64,000 bases of DNA from Actinomucor elegans (taxonomy: Eukaryota; Mucoromycota; Mucoromycetes; Mucorales; Mucoraceae): positions 868,001 to 932,000 of the forward strand of contig JAMSLZ010000002.1 of the NCBI GenBank assembly GCA_026027325.1, given 5' to 3'. How positions within the stretch are numbered: position 1 is the first letter of the stretch; every line of letters starts with the position of its first letter. The position numbers were made by a program, and so were the translations under genes. Of the stretch, positions 21,974-32,011 are shown one piece after another. The notes below the pieces were generated by a model. The model worked only from the letters and a program-made list of their open reading frames with translations, had not been told where the DNA came from and searched no databases.

Positions 21974-22712
21974 ATAATAACACTGTTATTCACTTTAGCA
22001 GGCTTTTTCTTTTGTGATAATGCTTTATCCGCTATAACAACTACCTTTTTTTTTTGCTAATTGATACATATGAGCTCATGCTCCAATAAACAAATAAAAT
22101 TTATCTAATCAATCTCAAAAGAAATCGTGTTCTACCTTCTCGCGTAAGTGTACTTGATTGAGAATGTTGGGATTCCATTCAGCAATATATGCATATTTAG
22201 GAAACTAGTCTGTTTAGCCATAGTACAAAATGATGATGGCTCTCGAGAGCAAAGACTTATCCTCAAGTGGTTTGTTTCTGTTGTGAAAGCTGTGGTTCAA
22301 CAAAATGTACTTTTTTTATTGATGATTTAGTCAATTTTAATTGGATAGTAGTTTTCTCGAAACTCGTGGTAAAATGAGTAATCACTGACAATTTGCTTAT
22401 AAGTTATGAAAATGTGGCTTGATACAGTTTTCTTTCAAGATTGATCTGGCTATTGATACTGTCATTACAATTCAGTTTGAATATATATATATATATATAT
22501 AAACAAGAACTTCCCCAAACAAAGATGTGCCTGTGTGGAACTGTTTGTCAAAGAAAAAAAGAGGTCGTACATAATAAAAGAATGCCTTTCAAATTGAAAA
22601 AGATGGCCAATAGTCGATTGCCATCGGTACAATTGCTGAAGAAACTGTACCATTGGCTGAAATAATCAAGCAAATGGATTACTTGCCACGTAAAATTTCA
22701 AGTGCAGAGAAT

Positions 22713-22723
22713 TCTATATATAA
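22713..22723 (+). promoter_or_regulatory. TATA box of the calreticulin gene
   Basis: CTATATATAAA lies 70-80 bp before the ATG at 22793 and is followed by a CT-rich leader, the common arrangement for a highly expressed fungal gene. Confidence 0.55.
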
Positions 22724-22792
22724 ATTGAGCATGCTCGCTCTCAGTTTGTGTTCCTTTTTTTTCTTTAACTTTCTATCACATATTCCTACACC

Positions 22793-24161
22793 ATGAAGAT
22801 TCCTACCATTGCTGCTGTTTTAGGCCTTGCTGCCGTCGTATCTGCTGAAGTCTTCCTTCATGAAACCTTCTCTGATGGTGAAGGATGGAAGGAACGCTGG
22901 ACTCCTTCGACCTACCGCGAAGACCTTGGTAAACTTGAAGTTTCTCCTGGTAAGTGGTTTACAGATGAGGCTTCTAAGGCTGGTCTTAGAACCACTGAAG
23001 ACTATCGCTTCTATGCCGCCTCTACAAAGCTCGCCAAGCCTTTCAATAACAAGGACAAGAACCTTGTCATTCAATTCGACGTCAAGAATGAACAAGATAT
23101 CGATTGTGGTGGAAGCTACTTGAAGGTAAAGATTAGAAAAAAGGACGCGTTTTTTCATAACTAAAAAAAAAAATAACACCTATCGCGTTTAGTTCTTTGG
23201 TAACGAGTTCGATGCAAAGACTTTCAATGGTGATAGTGCATACAACATCATGTTTGGTCCTGATATCTGTGGTCCTAAGGCTATGGTCCATGCTATTTTC
23301 AACTATAACGGCACCAACTACGATTTGAAGAAAACCATTGTCGCTCCTAAGGATACATTGACTCACACCTACACACTTACTGTTAAGCCTGATCAAACCT
23401 ACGAGATCTTGGTTGATGGCAAGGAACAAGCCTCTGGTAGCCTCTTGGAAGACTGGGACTTCTTGCCTCCCAAGACGATTAAAGATCCTAATGCCTCCAA
23501 GCCTGAAGATTGGGTTGATGAAGCCATGATTGTGGATGAAACTGATGTCAAGCCTGCCAACTATGATGATATTCCTGAATTCATCCCTGACCCAAGCGCT
23601 AAGAAGCCTGAGGACTGGGATGATGATATGGACGGTGATTGGGAACCTCCATCCATCGCCAACCCTGAATACTTGGGTCCTTGGACTCCCAAGAAGATCC
23701 CCAACCCTCTCTACAAGGGTGAATGGGTTCACCCCGAGATCGATAACCCTGAATACAAGGTCGACAACGAAATCTATGCTTATGACTTTGGTAATGTTGG
23801 TATTGATGTCTGGCAAGTCAAGTCTGGTACCATCTTTGATAACATCTTGATCACCGATGATGTTGAGGAAGCTCAAAGATTGCGTGATGATACCAAGGCT
23901 ACTCGTTCTGAGGAAGAAGGTGTCCTTGCTGCTTACAATGAAAAGCTTCAAGCTGAAGCCAAGGCTAAGGCTGAAGCTGAAGGTGCTGCTGCTCCTGAGG
24001 AAGCCCCCGAAAAGATTGATCTTGAAGCTTTCGAACCTCCTGTCAAGGTTGAAGATATCCCTGCCGCCGCCTCAGAGGCTGTTGAAAAGGCTAAGGAAGA
24101 AGAGATCCTCGAAGCCATTCAAAATGAAGAGTCCAAGAAGCCCGTTAAGGATGAATTGTAA
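22793..24161 (+). CDS. Calreticulin (soluble ER chaperone, KDEL-terminated)
   Basis: Two exons, 22793-23125 and 23193-24161, encode 433 residues. A signal peptide (MKIPTIAAVLGLAAVVSA) precedes EVFLHETFSDGEGWKERW. The lectin domain shows DIDCGGSYLK and YNIMFGPDICG. The P-domain has type 1 repeats (DPNASKPEDWV, DPSAKKPEDWDDDMDGDWEPP) and type 2 repeats (GPWTPKKIPNPLYKGEW.HPEIDNPEY), followed by VWQVKSGTIFDN. The C-domain is Glu/Ala/Lys rich and ends KDEL, an ER-retrieval signal. There is no transmembrane segment, which separates it from calnexin. Calreticulin binds monoglucosylated glycoproteins and calcium in the ER lumen. The acidic tail is Ala/Lys rich and shorter in pure acidic runs than in animals, which may mean lower calcium capacity. 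A TATA box and biased codons suggest high expression. Confidence 0.95.
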
Positions 24162-25617
24162 ACAATTTATTCTTTTCTTTTACTCGATACTTTACCCCCT
24201 CAACCACCCTCTCCAATTGTATATTTCAAAACTCATTTCATTTATAGGCTTTGTCTAAATTTATTATAAACACTACTTACTCTCGTATTGATCGCATTAA
24301 TACTTTAAATAAAAATACGTTTTATACATGATATTCTTCTATTGTCTAGACTATTTAAACACTTACATTGATAGAGAAAGACCTGCCGTTTGGCTAATAA
24401 TAGCATATATATTATTTGATGTTTCCTTCAGTACAGAGAGAGCTTTTTTTTTTCTAGACCTGTTAGAAATAGTCTTAATTCGCATAATTCATATGTAATA
24501 AAATCTCGAATCAATTATATTAGCCTGTTTCTGACTATTCTAAGCTTACATTATTAATACATTATACCTTCAAAAAGCTGTCTATGTGGTCTAAGAAGTA
24601 AATAAATATATTATACTATGAAAACTTGGGCTCAGCAGGATACTCTTGGTACTTTTTCCATTTTGACTTTCTTTTCTACATTTCTTGGCCGATTCTGATT
24701 TAATCCTACATTAGCGTGTTTTTACATGTTCATGATGAAGTATGACATCTACTAGAGCTAAGTAATATTTAACTAAATTATGACAAATATATCACATTTC
24801 AGGAATAGACTATAAGGTACACATTTTTTTCAATTGGACTAGATATGATTTATACATAGATTGACTGAACCTGACTAAAGGTCTTATGAATATGTAATAG
24901 ATATATGTTTAAAAAGAACTGCCACATTCACTAGAAATAGTTGCTTAAATAAATTGTAATGAGTAACATTACTAATTAAATCATTAATAGTAAATGGCAC
25001 ACATTTTTTATGTAAACTTAGATCTACACTCATTTATAGATCTCCCAGCTGATTTTAGTTAAATGTCACATTTTAAGAGCAGTCCATGGGTAGAATGAGT
25101 TGCTTCATCTAGAACAGGAGTAAAACGAGACTTTTATATAAATATTGGTGGCACTGAATAAACTAATACATTTCAGATAGACCAACTATCATAATGTACA
25201 GATCTTTCGATTGGATCTTGTTTCGTATCAGTATTTTAAATTCAAGATAAGCTTCCATATCTATTTATTAGAATCTTTTGTCAACAAGCGTACAATCAAT
25301 AATTATCCACATCAGAAAACTATTAGTTTTCATATGATTTAGGTATTCAATTTTGGAGTGTTATACTGTCTTTATTCCAATGTCGCATTAGATTAGTACA
25401 TGTTCATAATGAGCTGGCCCCCCTTCCCACAACTAGAACCCCCGAGAATACCCCCATAGAAACAAACACTTTCATCAATCATAAACTCATATACCTTGAC
25501 TTTTGTTTTTGTTTTGGGCTTTTGGCCTTCGCTTGTTGTGAAGCAGAGAGGGTTTTCTTTATATTTTTATTTCGTTAATGTTTGTAAGAAAAAAACTATA
25601 AAAGAGAAAAAGCACCT
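24162..25617. other. Intergenic, AT-rich, nothing recognised
   Basis: About 1.45 kb between convergent calreticulin and eS27 genes. Holds their 3' ends. No ORF with coding character on either strand. Confidence 0.6.
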
Positions 25618-26358
25618 TTAGTTGGCCTTTCTGCGGAAAGAACAACCTTCAGTCAAACGGGCACGACCACCGGTAGGTTGGCACAAAACAGTACCGCAAG
25701 AGGAGCACAAGACAACAGTCTGGGCGTGACTGAAGACAGTGCTGATGTTCAAACAACCTATACTTAATGATTAATTTTCCCTGTCAGATAGCAAAATCAA
25801 GCAAAATAAACTTACCAGGACACTTGACATCCATGAAGTAAGAGTTGGGAGACTGCACAAGTCTCTTGAGCTTGTGAGAGCGCTTCTCGTGTTCAACAGA
25901 AGGGTTAAGAAGATCGACGGCCAACTATAAAAGCAAGAACACGTTAGCATATCAATTGCATTCCCACCGATCGAACCGTAGCAAAAAAAAAAAAAAGACA
26001 AGAGAGTGAGAATGCTGCGCAGAGCAAAAGGAATTCTAAATGGAATTCACACCAAATGTCGAAAATCAAGCCTTTGTTAGAAACGAAAGCAGTTGAACTT
26101 AGTTGGTCAGTAAAACTTGTTGTTTGTATAGTGAGTTACTGTTAGTTCGCAAAAGCATTTACTGAATTGAATTGCTCTTTTACAATGATTATCCAGTCAT
26201 ATTTTTTTTCGAAAAATGATGCATCCATCCATCCATCTATATATTACTGGTATATGTATCCACTCTTTATCATATCAAGTATCTCTCTATCCCTCTCTCT
26301 TTTTTTTTTTGCTTCGTATTCGACGACTTTTGCTTCATGTATGACAACTTACAGTCAT
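25618..26358 (-). CDS. RPS27: 40S ribosomal protein eS27
   Basis: Three exons: 26358-26353 (six bases, ATG ACT), 25924-25816 and 25757-25618. Spliced length is 255 bases, exactly 84 codons plus stop, the usual eS27 length. The protein begins [11 protein letters not shown], has [21 protein letters not shown], and then [21 protein letters not shown] and [12 protein letters not shown]. The four cysteines of the zinc-binding site (CPGC and CSSC) are present. The tiny first exon was placed by its consensus GTAAGT donor right after ATGACT, giving a first intron of 428 bp; this placement is an inference supported by the perfect length. eS27 is part of the small ribosomal subunit. Long first introns close to the start codon are common in fungal ribosomal protein genes. 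Confidence 0.88.
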
Positions 26359-27074
26359 ATTACTGTGTCGAAGGCTTGGTAAAAAGGGAAGGTTTATATG
26401 TTTACCAGAATATGCTCGAAGATATTCTTCCAGCTCTCCATCGCAGTCACTTTTTTAATATTTAAATGTCCGATATCAGTTGGACATCATAGGTTCATTC
26501 AACTATTAATTATTATGCAGCTTTTGATTACTTTCTTAACAATGCTGAGTATCGATATCACTGCTATTATCATTAGAGACTAGTATCTCATAAAATCTCT
26601 TCTGAATTCAGTCCCTCAGCTTAGTAATTTTGAGAAAGCTTCTTTTTTCAGTTTCCGTAGTCCTTACTTGAAATAGATGTGTCAAATTGTGATATCATGA
26701 CACCTATAGCCTTTGTTCGTGTCCACCATTGCTAGATTTAGCATGGAACCAAAAGAATATTAGCAATGGGAATATCTAAGGGAAGAAAGAAACCAATAGA
26801 ATACAATGGGACAATAAAGTGCCATTCCCTTTAAGGAGGTAATAAGTATATATCAAAGAGGGTAAAAACAGCGTAGTATATGAGACATTAAATTTGTGTC
26901 CACATTTTTTTTTTTAATTATTCGTACGATCACAGTATAACAATAACCAATTATACGTGAATAAAATGGCTATACAATAAAAGTTTGTGGGGAGCCACTG
27001 GGTACTAGTCAATGAAAAGTCTTCGGAATGAAACAGAATAATCCTCATTAACCAAAGTATATTCTTTATTAAAT
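26359..27074. other. Intergenic upstream of eS27
   Basis: Presumed eS27 promoter side, AT-rich. Small open frames at 26398-26583 have no recognisable similarity. Confidence 0.5.
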
Positions 27075-27419
27075 TTTTAATTGGAATAGATAGTAACTTA
27101 TCATAAACATAAAATCTTAACTTGATGTCACATTTGACCGGGATCGGTAGAGATTTTAGATCTTTAAGATCCAGATTATATAAATATAATACATGCCTTT
27201 TACAGCCAACTATTAAAATATAGTATATATTTATATAAAAACTTGGCTAAATAATAATTGAGGTAGATACAGTGTTCCCATCTGAATATGTACTAGCCAT
27301 TAAATGTGACATTAAGCTGGAATTTGTCGATGAATGGAGAGGTATTAAAAATGACTCTATTTCTGAAAAAGGTCTCAAGGGGTATACCTTAAGTCCGAAT
27401 TTATGGATTTTACTTTTTT
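27075..27419 (+). repeat. Left arm of foldback element
   Basis: Pairs with 27747-28091 over almost its full length. Includes GGGATCGGTAGAG and GATCTTTAAGATC near the outer end and GGTATACCTTAAGTCCGAAT near the inner end. Confidence 0.85.
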
Positions 27420-27746
27420 TTTTGAGGTGTGAAAACGGTATGCTCGAACATATTTACCTTAGCAAATACGCAAGTTATAGATGCTTTTAAAAATTAGAAA
27501 AAAACTTTTTTTTTCCAAATTGAACTCTATATATTTAAGAAAAGCACAATTAATTTTACAACAATCAATCTATCATTAAATATATAAAATTTACTTCAAT
27601 AAAATAAACTAATTATTTATACTTTTTAAAGTCATCTGCATTTCTTAGGGCAAAAAAAGCATAATAAGTATATTTGCATATTATCAACGATGAAGTGCCT
27701 ACATCACCATAACATATTCCTTGAAAATTTTATTTTCATTTTCCAC

Positions 27747-28091
27747 AAAAAAGTAAAATCCATAAATTCGGACTTAAGGTATACCCCTTGAGACCTTTTT
27801 CAGAAATAGAGTCATTTTTAATACCTCTCCATTCATCGACAAATTCCAGCTTAATGTCACATTTAATGGCTAGTACATATTCAGATGGGAACACTGTATC
27901 TACCTCAATTATTATTTAGCCAAGTTTTTATATAAATATATACTATATTTTAATAGTTGGCTGTAAAAGGCATGTATTATATTTATATAATCTGGATCTT
28001 AAAGATCTAAAATCTCTACCGATCCCGGTCAAATGTGACATCAAGTTAAGATTTTATGTTTATGATAAGTTACTATCTATTCCAATTAAAA
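27747..28091 (-). repeat. Right arm of foldback element
   Basis: Reverse complement of 27075-27419 with very few differences by eye, which suggests recent formation or gene conversion between the arms. Confidence 0.85.
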
Positions 28092-28913
28092 GTTCAATTA
28101 AGAAAAAGAGCTTACCTTTTCATTGTGAAAACTTTTATATTACTGGTTGCCATTCACCTGCACCTCTCCCCACAAGTTTCTATGCCGAAACTTCGAATAG
28201 TTTGGGCCGCACTTGTGGTGCCCGAGGATTTACTGATGCCTCTGTGTTACAGCCGACTGCGCAATCTGGACTGAATGGTTAGAAGTTGATTGGAAAAGCT
28301 GATTTAGCATACGATAGTAAGATAAGTGATGATTCAATAATTCATCATATGTATGTACCAAATAGTATTGTTTTGAAATTATGTATAGTTTACAAAACCT
28401 GTGTCATCTCTCGATTTACTTAGGCGATGTGTTCCTTCTGAGAAAACGGCAGTTGATTTATCTAACTTAAATACATCAAATATAAAGTTGATAATATGTG
28501 TTATCACGTTTCACTACCTACTGTTATACCTTTTATATACTAAATAATACGTAAACGTACGTATTTGTTAGTGAAATTTAAGCTTTTCGTCCGGAAACAC
28601 CGACATTCATTCTAGCAAACACTCTATCAAAACTATTTGATCAAACAGCATATTGCAATATTATAATAGTTTAGTATGTGGGGGAGGGTATTCGGAGCTC
28701 AGGATATTCGCTCCTACACTACAAAAGCCTCGAATCTTTAGACACGTTTAAAGCTTCTCTATTGTGGTACTAAAGGCAGTCTTCATTCAAACTCTAACGT
28801 ACTATTCTCTATAGAACTTGGCATAAAAACGCCGTCTTTTAGATAATAATAACGCATAAAAAGGTAACTAGAATGTTTAAATAAATGAGTTGAGTTCACA
28901 AATGACAGCAGGT
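28092..28913. other. Intergenic between foldback element and MFS gene
   Basis: An open frame crossing the right arm end (28056-28274) has no recognisable similarity. Otherwise AT-rich without signal. Confidence 0.4.
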
Positions 28914-30659
28914 CTATTCTTTATTGGTATTTTGCTTCAAAAGTTTTGCGTTACTCAATCTAATTCTTCTCTCATTTATGGGTTCTACTGCAGCCAAGAA
29001 ATTTGCCAGCACGGCAAAAATAGCAACGGCCAAAGAAGCATACCACATGCGACGATAGTCTCCGGTTCTATCGTAAACGACACCAGCTACATAGGCGCCT
29101 AGGAAAGAACCGATTTGATGGCCTACAAAGGTGATGGAGGTTAATGTGCCCAAGTATTTCTGTCCAAAACAAAGTCCAACAAATTTAGTTGTAGGTGGTA
29201 CAGTAGAAAGCCATAAGAACTATCATGAATTATGTTAGAGCGATTTAATGGGGGAAGGGGTGATGTATGTAGATGCACTTACACCAAAGAAGACAGAAAA
29301 AACCATGACAGTAGTAACAGAGGTGGGGATGAATACTACAATTACAATGAGAACACCTCGTAAACCATAAATACCCATCAAAACAAGGCGAGGACTAATG
29401 AACGACGCAAGATACCCGGATATAATTGTGCCGAACATAGAACATAAACCGAGAATAGAGATAGTCCATGCTATAAAAAAAATTGGTATGAGTTTTACTT
29501 CAAGTTAAAATCGTCATGGAGCTTACCAGCTAAATTGGGATCAATACTGTTGTCTTGCTGCATAGTTTGAGGTTAAATAAGATATCATAAAAATGCCAAA
29601 CTTACTTACAAGATATGCAGGGAAATGAGTGGACAAGAAAGCGATATGAAAACCACAGACAGAGAATCCCAAAGTGATAAAGATGAATGTAGGATTAGTA
29701 AAGGCCTCTTTTAATGCTGTTTTGATATCTGGGGCCGAAATGTCTTCAAATGGTCTATGCTTAAGGTCTTTCTCATCTTCTATTTCTATCGCATTTTCAA
29801 CCACAGTTGTTTGTTTCATTTTATCCTCCTCATCATAGGTAGGATTTGTTTTATCATTTGTTGACGTTTTTTTGGTATCTTCTACAAGCAATGCTGGTGT
29901 AGGTGGGATTGTCTGCAAAAAGTAAGCTAGAGGTGATAAGGCAACCATCAAGATACCTTGAATAAAGTTAATATATGTGTATATGCATTATATCATTGGT
30001 AAAAAAAAAGGTACGATTTGTGAAACCTGATGAAAGAACATCCGGTCGAAAGTACCGTGGAAAAAAAAAAAGTATATACCTAATACAACGAAACACATCC
30101 TCCATCCTATAGAGGTTAACATGGCTCTAGCAATAGGTAAGAAGCAGCATTGTCCAAAACTACCAAAACTTGATACAATGCCAAATGCAATGCTCTGATA
30201 TTTTGAATTTTGAGGAAATCGTCTTCCTATAGAGGCCAAAACGGTGGGAAACGAGTTACCGCCTGCGCTAACACCAATTACCACGCCCATGCCAAATACA
30301 AAAAGACCCGCAGATTGATTAGCTGCATACAGTATGAAGCAGCCAACTGCGTAAAAGATACAAGCTATAAAGATTGATTTGCCAAAGCCTACTTTTCTTT
30401 CTGCCAAATAAACCAAAAACGGCTGGGAAAAACCCCAAAGCAATTGCAAAAGAGCAGCAGCAATGGAAAACGTAGATCGATCCCAGCCTGTATCTTGAGT
30501 GATAGGAATCAAGAATACGCCAAATGTCTGTCTAATGCCAAAAGAGACCCATAGAATACCCGCACCAGCAACACACGCTACAGTAGGGGAGTTGAGTAAC
30601 CTTTCTCTTAATGTTAGACGTTGCTCAGTTTGATCAATTGTAGATGAGGACGCTGACAT
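28914..30659 (-). CDS. MFS transporter, monocarboxylate-transporter-like (copy 1)
   Basis: Multi-exon gene. The start MSASSSTIDQTEQRL at 30659 was preferred over an upstream in-frame ATG at 30749, because the paralog also begins just before a short hydrophilic N-terminus. The N-terminal six TM segments include FGIRQTFGVFLIPITQDTGW, WGFSQPFLVYLAERKVGFGKS and SAGGNSFPTVLASIGRRFP. A central charged loop (about 29760-29900) separates the halves. The second half has FSVCGFHIAFLSTHFPAYL, SPRLVLMGIYGLRG and TFVGHQIGSFLGAYVAGVVYD. The GFH/THFPAYL and GHQIGSFLGA motifs are typical of the OFA/MCT branch of fungal MFS proteins, which move monocarboxylates or related anions across membranes; the real substrate is unknown. 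A close paralog lies 6 kb downstream on the same strand. Confidence 0.85.
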
Positions 30660-31714
30660 TAATATATTATGATAAAATAAATGAAAAAAAGTAGTAGAGA
30701 ACAGAAAATTTTGACGTTCTTTTATTTTGCGAGACTGTTTAGTAATCAAGCTCTTTTGTATTTCCCCGTCACTTGATAAGTCTCGTCCGTTATTGGGAAC
30801 ACCATAAAGCTATAGTCTAGATTTACTGTTTCCTTTTTTTTATGAAAAAACGCCAACATATTCTTCTATTATTAATAAGATTCAACCCACAAGCCTTCTA
30901 TAAATGAAGCTTATGCTCAATGTATCACTATCAAGATACTTGATATTATTACATCCGGTATTTATCCGTTATGTATGTGTTGGATCTCTTGATCTGAGAT
31001 CAAAGCTTCTACAGAATGTAAAAAATTTACACACGCTTCCAGTGGATCGCCGTTTTCACGGAGATAATTACAGACCCAGACTAGAGATCATGAAACCGAA
31101 CATTCTTATTTGTAGAGGCATCACCAAGAGAGTAATATAGATATAATAATTGATACTTGATAGTGTGTTGATATACATGATTCATTGATTAGCTGCTAAT
31201 CGCACCTGAAGCAGGCGCCTTCCAATTTTTAGTCTATTGAGCGTAGGTATTGAGTCATCTATCGTCATAGGCATTGACTCCCTCAGATTGGGTATGGCGG
31301 AAGAAAAAGCAAATCGGTTCCTTATCCGAGCGACTTCTGAAGGCAGTCGAATATTTGACAACTCCCAGATAAAATTTAACGTTTGAAGAACATTGTGTCA
31401 TATTGCGCAATATTCGTCAATGCCATTATCTGTTGGAACCGAAATCAATAGAGTTACACAAGAGGAGATATTCTGGAGAGCAATATGTCCTTCTTAACAG
31501 CCAAGTCACTGGAATTTAAAAAAAAAACTACAACCACTCATTGTTTTTTTTAATCATACCAAATATCTGTCATCCGTGTAACGAACAAAATTAGAGTAGA
31601 TATAGCTGTTCTAAAAACTAAATAACATTTGCAAATAAAGCTCTACTTTGATCGTTGGTTGACATACAACTAATTACTTGATTTAAATATTCTTTATTAA
31701 CAAGTATAGATTAC
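30660..31714. other. Intergenic, MFS promoter side and piggyBac left flank
   Basis: Open frames of coding-like composition but unknown family occur at 30904-31140 and, in pieces, at 31270-31500 (IDSLRLGMAEEKANRFLI; FEEHCVILRNIRQCHYLLE). They are broken by stops and not assignable. Confidence 0.35.
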
Positions 31715-31719
31715 CCCGA

Positions 31720-31737
31720 TCGGCCCTTTGGGGCCGA
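31720..31737. repeat. GC-rich palindrome, left side of piggyBac element
   Basis: Self-complementary stem TCGGCCC...GGGCCGA with a short TTTG centre. Identical block at 34204-34221. Confidence 0.8.
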
Positions 31738-31906
31738 CCTTTTGTGTGTTAATAGCTCTACAAAAAATAATAATACATATACTTGTGAACAAATATTCAA
31801 ATACACAAAACTATTGTCTTTATGGATATATTTTTTGTTTCTCGTCAAAAGCAGTTTTTAAGCCATAATTGACTTTTCTGGAAGGAGACTTTTTGTAAAA
31901 AACGAG

Positions 31907-31924
31907 TCGGCCCTAAAAGGCCGA
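31907..31924. repeat. Internal variant of the GC-rich palindrome
   Basis: TCGGCCCTAAAAGGCCGA, about 90 bp from the transposase stop codon, on its downstream side. Same stem, different loop. Confidence 0.7.
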
Positions 31925-32011
31925 GTGTTTGATAGCTAATAAGTACACTATGAAGTCAATTTATTTTTCGATACTTATATCGTTAGAAAATATAGCTTAT
32001 AAATAATTATT

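Larger units (their letters stand above)
18864..22712. other. Gene-poor region between presenilin and calreticulin
   Basis: About 3.9 kb, AT-rich, with no intact recognisable gene. It holds a copy of a dispersed GACATT...AGATCTA motif (19153-19200), a proline-rich open frame (19529-19753), a small broken frame (21743-21973) and an (AT)n tract at about 22483-22502. Confidence 0.5.
27075..28091. mobile_element. Foldback element with long inverted arms
   Basis: Two near-identical inverted arms of about 345 bp (27075-27419 and 27747-28091) flank a spacer of about 327 bp. The outer ends read TTTTAATTGGAATAGATAG and its complement. The spacer is AT-rich and has no gene. Each arm also contains, in opposite orientation, two versions of an AAATGTGACATYAAGYT motif, so the arms may themselves derive from a smaller element. 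A target-site duplication was not clear. The structure fits a foldback or MITE-type non-autonomous DNA transposon, or two copies of one element inserted head to head. Confidence 0.8.

Noticed and set aside
23133..23951. A 272-codon minus-strand ORF across calreticulin exon 2
   Set aside because: Antisense shadow of the repetitive P-domain; the sense frame has unmistakable calreticulin motifs and a KDEL end.
25381..25500. Short C-rich tracts (CCCCCTTCCC, CCCCCGAG) near 25417-25450 as a possible structured RNA
   Set aside because: No conserved pairing or RNA family features seen; probably 3' flank sequence.
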